The translations under genes and the position numbers were made by a program. A stretch of DNA of 64,000 bases from HGM04593 sp045634085. GTDB taxonomy: Bacteria > Bacteroidota > Bacteroidia > Bacteroidales > Bacteroidaceae. The DNA is taken from assembly GCA_045634085.1 (NCBI GenBank), contig JAZQZM010000015.1, positions 3,226 through 67,225 of the forward strand, in the 5' to 3' direction. Shown here piece after piece: positions 1 to 7,912 of the stretch. The notes below the pieces were generated by a model, which saw nothing but the letters and a program-made list of their open reading frames with translations, ran no database searches and had not been told where the DNA came from. The number at the start of each line of letters is the position of its first letter. The first letter of the stretch is position 1.

Positions 1-1
1 G

Positions 2-571
2 AATGTGGCAGAATACTACTCCACTATCGGACTGGTTCCCGATGATACCAACTCGATAATAAGGCAGTTTCAAAGAATCGTAGATGCGTATTTTGTTCCG
101 GAGGATTTCTGTCAGCAGATACAAGACGATGTAGATAAATATAACGAGGCAATAAACAGGGCCAGGACAGAATATGTCAAGGAATGTGGTGTTAAAGGTA
201 TAGTAAAGTCTAACGTAAAAACTCCTGAAATAAAAGGATTTCGTTATGACCAGGGTTATGCCGTTGCAAGTTCAATACCGAAAGGTAGGGCCGATTACAA
301 GGCATCGCAGGAGGCAAAATCCGAATTGGCTGAGGTCGCCAGCTGGTTTGTCGGCTCATTTTGGGCGGGCGTTGGCAAAGGAGTTCTTGATGTCCTTACA
401 ATGGATGATCTTGCCATCTCCGAGATTGCTGCAAGAAAGGAGTATATGGAATATGTCTACTCGCAGCTTGAACAGGTTATCAATGAATATTGCAATGGCG
501 TGGAAGCAGATATAGATAAGCAGATAATCGAGAACCAATCAAAATTTAAGAAACATGTCAATAGGAAATAA
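2..571 (+). CDS. Hypothetical protein, 5' end outside the window
   Basis: The frame is open to the left edge, so the gene probably begins upstream; inside the window the first possible start is a GTG at position 5. About 189 codons are visible. I do not recognise the family. The visible part is charged and mostly helical in appearance, with one more hydrophobic stretch around residues 113-135 (ASWFVGSFWAGVGKG). There is no Cys pattern or obvious catalytic motif. Its last 17 bases overlap the start of the next gene, so the two are probably translated together and functionally linked. A toxin/immunity or secreted-effector pair is possible, but nothing in this protein proves it. Confidence 0.6.
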   Translation, partial: NVAEYYSTIGLVPDDTNSIIRQFQRIVDAYFVPEDFCQQIQDDVDKYNEAINRARTEYVKECGVKGIVKSNVKTPEIKGFRYDQGYAVASSIPKGRADYKASQEAKSELAEVASWFVGSFWAGVGKGVLDVLTMDDLAISEIAARKEYMEYVYSQLEQVINEYCNGVEADIDKQIIENQSKFKKHVNRK

Positions 572-1820
572 AAATTATATGTGCAAAGCGGTGGTTCTAT
601 GTCTTATTGCATTGTCACCGATAAGAACCAGTGCGCAGATTGTTGATCTGATTACTGATTACGTGGCCGGATGTGTATCGGATTATGTTGCTGACAAATT
701 GGATTCCTATCTTCATGATTCATGGAACGAAATGATCAGTCAGGGCGCCCAGGATGCCATTGTAAATAAAGCGTATGAATTGCGTGACTTCAACATCGAT
801 AAAAGCAAATTGTCGTATCTGTTGAATTCTTCGCGGCACAGCAGCAATGGCGATATAAATATAAAGGCACTGTTCCAGCAGATTCCAAGTAGTATTGAAA
901 CCGAATTCTATAAGAGTACGCATACCAAGTCGAACGTCCCCTTCTCATTCTTGGGCAAAGGTTTCATCGGGGAACCCGGTAGGGAGTATATTGACTCTAT
1001 AAAAAGCGGATTCTTTATAAATGAGCTGGAGGATGTGCTGTCTCAAAGTGTACTTGATTCGCTTTCATGCTTCGGGGGGGAGGACTTGAAGAATGAGATA
1101 AAGCGCAATATTCAGGAGAACAGAAGGCTGTTGCTCTTGTTCAATAATCATCCGTCTGCCGTGAGGATTTATGCAAATTCGCAAAAAACAGTCCTGCATA
1201 AAGACGCAAGGCACTTGTTGTATTGGGCAACTTGTGCAGACAGTATATATGGCAAGTTGTCTAAGAGCAACAGAAAGAAGTTTGTAAATGCGAGTGAAGT
1301 GCGCTTTGAGAATGACCGCTTGCTGTATGAAGGAAATACTCTTGCCCGTTGCCGAGACGGAAATACCTTTGTTGTGGATGATGTCATGATGCTTAATTTT
1401 TATCCAAAGGGAGATTCTGAATATAGAATTACCGGCAAAACGGCGTACAGGACCGATGTGTTCGGTCGTGTGGTTGAAATTGATTTCTTACTATCGCGGG
1501 GTGAGAAAAATGAAAAGGTCAAGAATCCGATTAAATTCAAGCATGTGTGTAAGGCCATGGGCGTGAAGCCGGGAAAAGAACTGTATACGTATCTTCTGGA
1601 AAAATACAGGATAGCCCCTTCGTTGGCTTTTGCCGTTCCAATGGATGTGGATGACGCTGTAAAAAAGAATATAAAGATATTTCATAAAGCCCTGAAAAAG
1701 AAACTGAAAAAAGAGAACTGGCTGAAAGTTGGAATTGTACTCGAATACGATAGGTCGGTCTCAAGAACACCGAGTTCTATTACCGTCAAGTTTGGCAATG
1801 AAACCATGTGTCTGTATTGA
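555..1820 (+). CDS. Secreted hypothetical protein with a possible toxin-like C-terminal motif
   Basis: A 421-residue protein starting at an ATG inside the end of the upstream gene. Residues 9-28 form a signal peptide (CKAVVLCLIALSPIRTSAQ), so it should leave the cytoplasm. The family is not recognised. Residues 298-310 read YRTDVFGRVVEID. This resembles the Y-T-D-x-x-G-R-v segment that opens the DNA/RNA non-specific endonuclease domain of polymorphic toxins, but the G-H-L/I catalytic part of that family is not visible, so nuclease activity is unsupported. The C terminus is rich in lysine (FHKALKKKLKK near 376-386). The 17-bp overlap suggests translational coupling with the preceding gene. A strong terminator follows. 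Confidence 0.6.
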   Translation: MSIGNKNYMCKAVVLCLIALSPIRTSAQIVDLITDYVAGCVSDYVADKLDSYLHDSWNEMISQGAQDAIVNKAYELRDFNIDKSKLSYLLNSSRHSSNGDINIKALFQQIPSSIETEFYKSTHTKSNVPFSFLGKGFIGEPGREYIDSIKSGFFINELEDVLSQSVLDSLSCFGGEDLKNEIKRNIQENRRLLLLFNNHPSAVRIYANSQKTVLHKDARHLLYWATCADSIYGKLSKSNRKKFVNASEVRFENDRLLYEGNTLARCRDGNTFVVDDVMMLNFYPKGDSEYRITGKTAYRTDVFGRVVEIDFLLSRGEKNEKVKNPIKFKHVCKAMGVKPGKELYTYLLEKYRIAPSLAFAVPMDVDDAVKKNIKIFHKALKKKLKKENWLKVGIVLEYDRSVSRTPSSITVKFGNETMCLY

Positions 1821-1876
1821 TTCAGTCCATGTCGTGTCTGCAATAGGGTGCCCCAAAGCCCACTTTTAGAACAAAC

Positions 1877-1910
1877 AGCCCCTGCCAGAGTTATTCTGAC
1901 AGGGGTTGCT
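1877..1910 (+). terminator. Rho-independent terminator after the first gene pair
   Basis: CCCCTG (1879-1884) pairs with CAGGGG (1900-1905), and the inner CAGA (1886-1889) pairs with TCTG (1895-1898), around a short loop. TTGCTTTCTTT follows on the plus strand. It lies about 57 bases after the stop of the secreted hypothetical gene. Confidence 0.8.
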
Positions 1911-2050
1911 TTCTTTGCAAAACGACTTTTGAGTCACCTTCTTTGTCGTTTATATCAGTCATTGTTCTATGTTTGAGTGTTAAAAAAACATTGTTTTGTG
2001 CGGATTCGTAATATTTTGTTGCTAAAAATGTCATTGTGCTTAAATTTTAT

Positions 2051-2145
2051 TATTTTTGTGGCTGAAGAAATAATTTATAACAAACGAAGTTCGCTGTTGC
2101 GTGGACATGTAGATACGTGACAGATATAAAGAAAATAATAGAATT
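2051..2145 (+). promoter_or_regulatory. Probable -7 box and leader of the aromatic operon
   Basis: TATTTTTG at 2051-2058 fits the Bacteroidetes -7 consensus TAnnTTTG. No well-spaced -33 TTTG is seen. The leader before the ATG at 2146 is about 85 bases and contains no clear riboswitch, T-box or peptide attenuator. The rest of the 1821-2145 gap holds the terminator at 1877-1910 and AT-rich sequence with nothing else recognisable. Confidence 0.4.
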
Positions 2146-3159
2146 ATGATAGCAGTTTTAAAACATGGAGTAACCAAGGCTCAGCAGGATAACCTTATCC
2201 ATTGGCTTGAGTCGCAGAATGTGCGTGTGCATGTTTCAGAGGGAGAAATGCAGACTGTAATAGGTCTCATTGGCGATACCCGTAAGATTGATATGGACCT
2301 GCTTGCCGGTCTTGAGATAATAGACCGTGTAACACGTATTTCGGATCCATTCAAGAGTGCAAACCGTAGTTTTCACCCCGAGGATACTGTTGTGACCGTG
2401 GGCTGTGGCGAGAACCAGGTAAAAATAGGTGGAGGCAATTTCGCGATTATGGCAGGTCCTTGCTCGGTTGAGAGTGAGGAGCAGATACTGGCTGTAGCAC
2501 GTGCTGTAAAGGCTTCAGGTGCAAACATCCTGCGCGGTGGTGCTTTCAAGCCACGTACATCGCCTTATGATTTCCAGGGACTGCGTGCCGAGGGTCTTCA
2601 GCTTCTTCTGAAGGCGCGCGAGGCAACAGGTCTTCCCATCGTTACAGAGATTATGAGTGCATCGCATCTTGACCTTTTTGCCGATGTGGACATAATACAG
2701 GTAGGTGCACGCAATATGCAGAACTTCGAGCTCCTGAAGGAACTTGGCCGCAGCAACAAGCCAATTCTGCTTAAGCGCGGTCTGTCGGCTACACTAAAGG
2801 AACTTCTTATGAGTGCCGAGTATATAATGTCCGAGGGTAATGAGCAGGTAATCCTTTGCGAACGCGGTATACGCAGCTATGACAACTACACACGTAACGT
2901 GCTTGACTTGGCTGCCGTTCCTGTGCTTCAGGGACTTACTCATCTTCCAATCGTTGTTGACCCGAGCCATGCTACAGGCGTATCGCGTCTTGTGCGTCCA
3001 ATGGCATGTGCAGCAACAGCGGCAGGTGCCGATGGTCTCATCATCGAGGTACATAACAACCCTGTATGTGCACTCTGCGACGGCGCGCAGTCACTCACTC
3101 CCGAACAGTTCGATGAGGTTGCAAAGCGTGTTCGCGAGATTCGTGGCATAATGCACTGA
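2146..3159 (+). CDS. aroF: 3-deoxy-7-phosphoheptulonate (DAHP) synthase
   Basis: First step of the shikimate pathway: condenses phosphoenolpyruvate and erythrose 4-phosphate to DAHP. The 337-residue protein has a small N-terminal ferredoxin/ACT-like domain (about 1-75) followed by the TIM-barrel core, as in the type I-beta enzymes of the Thermotoga/Bacillus kind. In that family the N-terminal domain binds the aromatic end products for feedback control. Visible core motifs are AGPCSVES (103-110, with the metal-binding Cys), GGAFKPRTSPY (131-141), LLKRGLS (about 208-214) and DPSHATG (272-278). No chorismate mutase is fused here. First gene of a five-gene operon; tyrA starts 11 bases after its stop. 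Confidence 0.95.
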   Translation: MIAVLKHGVTKAQQDNLIHWLESQNVRVHVSEGEMQTVIGLIGDTRKIDMDLLAGLEIIDRVTRISDPFKSANRSFHPEDTVVTVGCGENQVKIGGGNFAIMAGPCSVESEEQILAVARAVKASGANILRGGAFKPRTSPYDFQGLRAEGLQLLLKAREATGLPIVTEIMSASHLDLFADVDIIQVGARNMQNFELLKELGRSNKPILLKRGLSATLKELLMSAEYIMSEGNEQVILCERGIRSYDNYTRNVLDLAAVPVLQGLTHLPIVVDPSHATGVSRLVRPMACAATAAGADGLIIEVHNNPVCALCDGAQSLTPEQFDEVAKRVREIRGIMH

Positions 3160-3170
3160 TAATACTGCCT

Positions 3171-4001
3171 ATGGTTGTAGGAATAGTAGGATTAGGACTT
3201 ATAGGTGGTTCGGCAGCCAAGGCATTCAAGGCTGCCGGACACTCTGTTTATGCCTTTGATATAAATAGCCAGATAACAGGCTTCGCCAAGCTTGAAGGTA
3301 CGGTCGATGAGGAACTTTCACAGGCCAACATGGGCAAGTGCAACCTGCTGCTGCTTACAGCTACACCGCAGGCGGTAATTGGGTATATGGACGGGAATGC
3401 AATGTATATATCCCCTGATACTCTTGTAATCGACTTCTGCGGTACAAAGCGTGCCGTATGCGAGAAGGGTTTTGCCCTTGCTGTAGAGTATGGCTTTACG
3501 TATGTGGGTGGTCATCCTATGGCCGGCCTACAGTATTCGGGATACAAGTACTCAAAGGAGGCTCTTTATAATGGTGCGTCGTTTATAATTGTACCGGCAG
3601 TGCACGATGACATTGCATTGCTTGACCGTGTTAAACAGGCTCTTGCACCGCTTGGTTTCAAGAAATTTGTGGTTACTACTGCCGATTTTCACGACCGCAT
3701 GATTGCTTATACATCGCAGATGTGCCACGTGGTATCCAATGCTTTTATAAAAAGTCCCTCGTCAAAGTTTCATCGGGGATACAGCGCGGGCAGTTTCCGC
3801 GATTTTACCCGTGTGTCGCGCCTTAACGAGGATATGTGGACCGAACTGTTCCTTGAGAACAAGGAGCATCTTTTGAATGAACTCGATTTATTGATAAATT
3901 CTCTTCAGGAGTATCGCGAGGCAATTGTTGCCAATGATGCCGATACTCTCCGTGCACTGCTGCGTGACGGCAGGGTAGCAAAGGAAGAGGCTGAGAAATA
4001 A
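3171..4001 (+). CDS. tyrA: Prephenate dehydrogenase
   Basis: Oxidatively decarboxylates prephenate to 4-hydroxyphenylpyruvate on the tyrosine branch, using NAD(P)+. The 276-residue protein has an N-terminal Rossmann fold with GLGLIGGS at 7-14, the family motif GGHPMAG at 113-119, and a helical C-terminal half with a conserved His-containing stretch (YTSQMCHVVSNA). It is a stand-alone enzyme without chorismate mutase or ACT domains. Placed between DAHP synthase and aroB with very short gaps (11 and 5 bases), so it is co-transcribed with the common pathway genes. Confidence 0.93.
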   Translation: MVVGIVGLGLIGGSAAKAFKAAGHSVYAFDINSQITGFAKLEGTVDEELSQANMGKCNLLLLTATPQAVIGYMDGNAMYISPDTLVIDFCGTKRAVCEKGFALAVEYGFTYVGGHPMAGLQYSGYKYSKEALYNGASFIIVPAVHDDIALLDRVKQALAPLGFKKFVVTTADFHDRMIAYTSQMCHVVSNAFIKSPSSKFHRGYSAGSFRDFTRVSRLNEDMWTELFLENKEHLLNELDLLINSLQEYREAIVANDADTLRALLRDGRVAKEEAEK

Positions 4002-4006
4002 AATAT

Positions 4007-5056
4007 ATGCAGTACAGGACAATACATGTTGATGCATCGCGTAGTTATGATATTCTCATCGGACGCGGTATACTTGCCGGGCTTGGTGATTTTGTGCGCC
4101 CTCTGCTTGGGAATTGCCGCCTGGCAGTGCTCACCGACAGTAATGTCGATGCGTTGTATGGCAAGAGCATCATGGATATTCTGCAGGCTGCAGGCTATGA
4201 AGCCTGCAAATATGTGATTCCAGCAGGCGAGGCATCGAAGTGTGCCCAGAATCTTCTGGCATTCCTGAACTTCATGGCCGGTGAGCAACTGACACGCAGT
4301 GATGCAGTGGTTGCATTCGGTGGCGGTGTAGTGGGTGACCTTGGAGGTCTCTCAGCCTCGTTGTATCTCCGTGGAGTAAAATATATACAGGTACCTACGA
4401 CATTGCTTGCAGCTGTGGACAGTTCGGTCGGGGGTAAGACAGCCATCGATATCCCTGCAGGCAAGAATCTTGTCGGCAGTTTCTACCAGCCGTCACTCGT
4501 ATGCTGTGATACTGCGCTTATGGACACCCTTCACCCTAACATCTATCGCGACGGTTGCGCCGAGGTCATCAAATATGGTATGATTCTTGATGCTGCGCTC
4601 TACGATACCCTGCACACTCTTCCTTTCGACCGTGAGGCGGTTGTTGCACGTTGCGTCGAAATCAAGCGCGATGTGGTGCAGCAGGATGAGTTTGACAATG
4701 GTGTACGTGGCCTGTTAAATTTCGGTCATACCTTCGGTCATGCTATTGAGAAACTGAGCAATTTCGGCGTATCTCATGGCGAGGCCGTGGCAAAGGGTAT
4801 GGTCATTGCCGCACGCATTGCTCCGTTGTGCGGCCTATGCGATGTCTCCGATGAACTTGCGGCATTGTTGGTGGAGTATGGCTTTGACATAAGTTGTCCT
4901 TACAGTGCGCAGCAGATATATGACGCACTTCTTTCCGACAAGAAGCGCCGAGGCGGGAAAATCTCGGTTGTGCTGCCTCGTGCCGTTGGCGACTGCATAC
5001 TCTACGATATGCCGGTTGAGGAACTTGGCGTCTTACTCTCTAAAGTGATTGTCTGA
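4007..5056 (+). CDS. aroB: 3-dehydroquinate synthase
   Basis: Second shikimate-pathway step: NAD+- and metal-dependent cyclisation of DAHP to 3-dehydroquinate in the cytoplasm. At 349 residues it has normal length. The NAD-binding segment GGGVVGDLGG lies at 105-114, the phosphate-binding PTTLLAAVDSSVGGKTA at 130-146, and the metal-ligand motifs GCAEVIKYG and NFGHTFGHAIE follow in the C-terminal domain. The start codon follows the tyrA stop by five bases, and the stop directly abuts the aroA ATG. Confidence 0.96.
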   Translation: MQYRTIHVDASRSYDILIGRGILAGLGDFVRPLLGNCRLAVLTDSNVDALYGKSIMDILQAAGYEACKYVIPAGEASKCAQNLLAFLNFMAGEQLTRSDAVVAFGGGVVGDLGGLSASLYLRGVKYIQVPTTLLAAVDSSVGGKTAIDIPAGKNLVGSFYQPSLVCCDTALMDTLHPNIYRDGCAEVIKYGMILDAALYDTLHTLPFDREAVVARCVEIKRDVVQQDEFDNGVRGLLNFGHTFGHAIEKLSNFGVSHGEAVAKGMVIAARIAPLCGLCDVSDELAALLVEYGFDISCPYSAQQIYDALLSDKKRRGGKISVVLPRAVGDCILYDMPVEELGVLLSKVIV

Positions 5057-6343
5057 ATGGAAAAGCAAGTACATGGAACATTGCATGGCAAGGTGACGCC
5101 ACCGCCATCAAAATCTCAGGCTCATCGTCTGCTTATCTGTGCGGCTTTGGGCGCAGAACCATGTTCAATCGTGTGCAGCAGTGTAAATGATGATATCATG
5201 GCAACTATGCGTTGCCTCAATGCTCTTGGAGCAAAAATAACCTTTTCATCGGGCGTTTTCGATGTACAGCCGGTGAGTGTTGTCAAGGGAGGTACGCTTG
5301 ATTGTGGCGAGAGTGGTTCAACACTCCGTTTCCTTATTTCAGTTGCTGCTGTTCTTGGCGCCGATGCTACCTTTACAGGTGCTGGCAAGTTGCCTCAGCG
5401 TCCCATGGCGGCGCTGACCGACGTTCTTGCTGCTCATGGAATGGATTTCGAACGCCATGCTGCCGAAGAACTGCCTGTCACATGTCGCGGGACACTGCAT
5501 GGCGGTAGATTCACTCTTCCTGGCAACATCTCATCACAGTATCTGACAGGTCTCCTTTTTGCACTGCCCTTGGCGGCCGTGGATAGTGAGATTGAGGTTG
5601 TCGGCGGGCTTACAAGTGCTTCTTACATTGACATGACTATAGACGCCCTGCATGTAGCCGGCATATCCGTTGAACGCAGTGGCAATATTTTCAGGATAAA
5701 GGGCAATCAGCAGTACCGTATGCCGTCGCGCGTGGTTATCGAGGGTGACTGGTCTTCGGCTGCCTTCTGGGTAGTGGCCGGTGTAATAGGCAAATCGCCA
5801 GTGACTGTCTGTGGCATGAACAACGGGTCTCTACAGGGAGATAGTGCCATTATAGACCATCTGCGTGGCATGGGTGCTTTCATAACCATAGACAATGACT
5901 CTGTTGTTGCAATGCCGTCGCACCTGTTCGGCGCAGAACTTGACTGTATGGATACCCCCGACCTTGTGCCCGTTCTTTCTATTGCAGCAACTGTTGCTCA
6001 GGGAACAACCACTTTTACCAACGTTGGTCGCCTGCGCTTCAAGGAGAGTGACCGCCTTGCAGCAATGAAGAGTGTGCTTGAATCGTTCGGAATATCCTCA
6101 AGCATTGGTGAGGATACATTCACTGTCTATGGCGGTGAACCTGTTGCTGTTGCTCCTGTCGACAGTTTCGGCGATCACCGTATAGCAATGTCGGCAGCAG
6201 TAATGTCGACAGTGGCACAGGGTGTCACAACAATAAAAGGCACAAATTGTGTCGCAAAATCATACCCATCTTTCTTTGATGGTTTTGCAGCACTTGGAGG
6301 AATTATTGAAGGTGAAAATGGAAAGGTGAAAAGTGAGAACTGA
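5057..6343 (+). CDS. aroA: 3-phosphoshikimate 1-carboxyvinyltransferase (EPSP synthase)
   Basis: Transfers the enolpyruvyl group of phosphoenolpyruvate to shikimate 3-phosphate. The 428-residue protein shows the substrate-binding PPSKSQAHRLL near the N terminus, ESGSTLRFL, DWSSAAFW, TPDLVPVLS, RLRFKESDRL and FGDHRIAM in the usual order. The last dozen residues (EGENGKVKSEN) are a non-conserved tail. It starts immediately after the aroB stop codon. A gap of 54 bases separates it from pheA, still compatible with one transcript. Confidence 0.96.
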   Translation: MEKQVHGTLHGKVTPPPSKSQAHRLLICAALGAEPCSIVCSSVNDDIMATMRCLNALGAKITFSSGVFDVQPVSVVKGGTLDCGESGSTLRFLISVAAVLGADATFTGAGKLPQRPMAALTDVLAAHGMDFERHAAEELPVTCRGTLHGGRFTLPGNISSQYLTGLLFALPLAAVDSEIEVVGGLTSASYIDMTIDALHVAGISVERSGNIFRIKGNQQYRMPSRVVIEGDWSSAAFWVVAGVIGKSPVTVCGMNNGSLQGDSAIIDHLRGMGAFITIDNDSVVAMPSHLFGAELDCMDTPDLVPVLSIAATVAQGTTTFTNVGRLRFKESDRLAAMKSVLESFGISSSIGEDTFTVYGGEPVAVAPVDSFGDHRIAMSAAVMSTVAQGVTTIKGTNCVAKSYPSFFDGFAALGGIIEGENGKVKSEN

Positions 6344-6397
6344 GAACTTATGTCGGTAAGTTTCTTTAGATAGAACAAAATAAAAAACAACTATAAT

Positions 6398-7540
6398 ATG
6401 GACTTGGATAAACTACGTCAGGAAATTGATGAGATTGATACCCAGATGTGCGACCTTTTCGCACGTCGCATGCAGGTAGTCTCAGGTATCGGAAAATACA
6501 AAAAGGAGAACAATCTCCCCGTTTATCACCCTTCACGTGCACGCACAGTGCTGCAGAATGTGTCAAAGCGCCTAGGACCTGAGTTCGAGGGATATGGCCG
6601 TACACTCTATCGTACAATCTTCGACCTCAGTGAGTCATATGAGACACGCATGCTCTCCGAGGGTAGCGAGTTCTTCAACTATTTCAAGGATATTGCATCG
6701 GTTCCGCCGCAGCCCTTCCCTAAACGTGGCTCAGTTGCATGTGCAGGCTGTGAGGGTTCATATGCCCACCTTGCATCGGAACGTCTTTTCGACCTTCCCG
6801 AAATCATGTACATGAGCAATTTTGAGGGTGTCTTCAAGGCTGTGAATAGTGGACTCTGCGAGTTTGGTGTACTGCCTATCGAGAACTCTATTGCCGGTTC
6901 GGTGAATGCCATCTATGACCTGCTTGCCGCATACAATGTGAATATCGTGCGTGGTGTGCGCCTTAAAGTCGACCACGCAATCCTTGCAATGCCCGGAACA
7001 AAGCTCGAGGATATTCGTGAAATCTACTCTCATCAGCAGGCCATCAGCCAGTGTTCTGAATTCCTTTCAACACTCAAGAACGTGCGTGTGATTGCGTGCG
7101 AGAACACTGCCGAGGCTGCGCGCATGGTGGCTCAGAGTGGTGACCCCACAAAGGCATCCCTCTCATCACGTCTCTGTGCCGAACTTTATCAGATGCAGGT
7201 GCTCAAGTCTTCAATCCAGAACCGCGACAACAACTACACCCGTTTCATCTGCATTGCCAAAGAGCCCAAAATCTATTCGGGTGCCGACCGTTCCAGCGTT
7301 ATGATTAACATCCCTAACCGCCCCGGTACTCTTTTCCGCATAATGTCCCGTTTTAATGCAACCGGTGTGAACCTTGTAAAACTCGAAAGCCGTCAGATTC
7401 CCGAACGCGAGTTCGAATACCGTTTCTATTTTGACATTGAGGCCTCCGTATACAGCGATGAGTTCCTATCCCTCATGTGTGAGCTTCATGAGTGTGGTGA
7501 GCAGTTCAGGTATTTTGGGACATATGCTGAAATAATATAA
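6398..7540 (+). CDS. pheA: Bifunctional chorismate mutase / prephenate dehydratase
   Basis: Makes prephenate from chorismate and then phenylpyruvate for phenylalanine synthesis. Domain order in the 380-residue protein: chorismate mutase AroQ-type (about 1-90, beginning LDKLRQEIDEIDTQMCDLFA), prephenate dehydratase (about 105-290, with GCEGSYAHLASERLF and the catalytic-region NNYTRF), and a C-terminal ACT domain (about 297-380, with NRPGTLFRIMSRF and KLESR) that senses phenylalanine in this family. Last gene of the aromatic operon. No aromatic aminotransferase is encoded beside it. The plus-strand transcript probably ends at the hairpin at 7877-7899. Confidence 0.95.
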   Translation: MDLDKLRQEIDEIDTQMCDLFARRMQVVSGIGKYKKENNLPVYHPSRARTVLQNVSKRLGPEFEGYGRTLYRTIFDLSESYETRMLSEGSEFFNYFKDIASVPPQPFPKRGSVACAGCEGSYAHLASERLFDLPEIMYMSNFEGVFKAVNSGLCEFGVLPIENSIAGSVNAIYDLLAAYNVNIVRGVRLKVDHAILAMPGTKLEDIREIYSHQQAISQCSEFLSTLKNVRVIACENTAEAARMVAQSGDPTKASLSSRLCAELYQMQVLKSSIQNRDNNYTRFICIAKEPKIYSGADRSSVMINIPNRPGTLFRIMSRFNATGVNLVKLESRQIPEREFEYRFYFDIEASVYSDEFLSLMCELHECGEQFRYFGTYAEII

Positions 7541-7576
7541 TTATTATCTAAATTGGCGATGGCTGTGTTACGCTAT

Positions 7577-7623
7577 GTTTTGAAAAAGGTCATTTAGGTC
7601 TACTAAACTCCCTTTTTCAAAAC
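7577..7623. repeat. Structured intergenic repeat, copy 1
   Basis: A core at 7590-7610 (TCATTTAGGTCTACTAAACT plus one base) is flanked by perfectly complementary 13-base arms: GTTTTGAAAAAGG (7577-7589) and CCTTTTTCAAAAC (7611-7623). Inside the core TTTAG can pair with CTAAA. Weaker outer complementarity (AAATTGG near 7550 with CCAATTT near 7644) suggests a longer hairpin. Copies 2 and 3 are at 7699-7757 and 60856-60966. Confidence 0.7.
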
Positions 7624-7698
7624 CGTCGCAAGCCTTGCCCTCCCCAATTTATATTAATAATTATGCAGTTGTGCTTAAAAGTGCGATAACTGTGTTGT

Positions 7699-7757
7699 TG
7701 TGGCTGTTGCGTAATCCTCATTTACGTTTAGTAAACTCCGGTTTCTTAACAGCCACA
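7699..7757. repeat. Structured intergenic repeat, copy 2
   Basis: The core TCATTTACGTTTAGTAAACT starts at 7718. Arms TGTGGCTGTT (7699-7708) and AACAGCCACA (7748-7757) pair perfectly but are unrelated in sequence to the arms of copy 1. Inside the core TTTAC pairs with GTAAA. Together with copy 1 and the terminator at 7877-7899 it fills most of the 372-base gap between pheA and the ccsBA gene; the remainder is AT-rich and shows no gene. Confidence 0.7.
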
Positions 7758-7876
7758 CGCCTTATACTCACCGTTTTATGCTAACAATTTCTAATTTATC
7801 GCATTTTACTCCAATCTTGTTATTATCTAAAATTCAGTATTGGAATTTTGGCGATAACTGCTTTGCTTTTGATTAT

Positions 7877-7899
7877 GTGGACAGGATTTTCCTGTCCAC
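7877..7899. terminator. Terminator between pheA and ccsBA
   Basis: GTGGACAGGA (7877-7886) and TCCTGTCCAC (7890-7899) form a perfect 10-bp stem with a TTT loop, followed by TTTTTTATT on the plus strand. It sits between convergent genes and most clearly terminates the plus-strand aromatic operon; it may also serve ccsBA. Confidence 0.8.
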
Positions 7900-7912
7900 T
7901 TTTTTATTATTG

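Noticed and set aside
2059..2145. Possible attenuator or T-box in front of the aromatic operon
   Set aside because: No specifier loop, no run of aromatic codons in a leader peptide and no terminator/antiterminator pair could be found.
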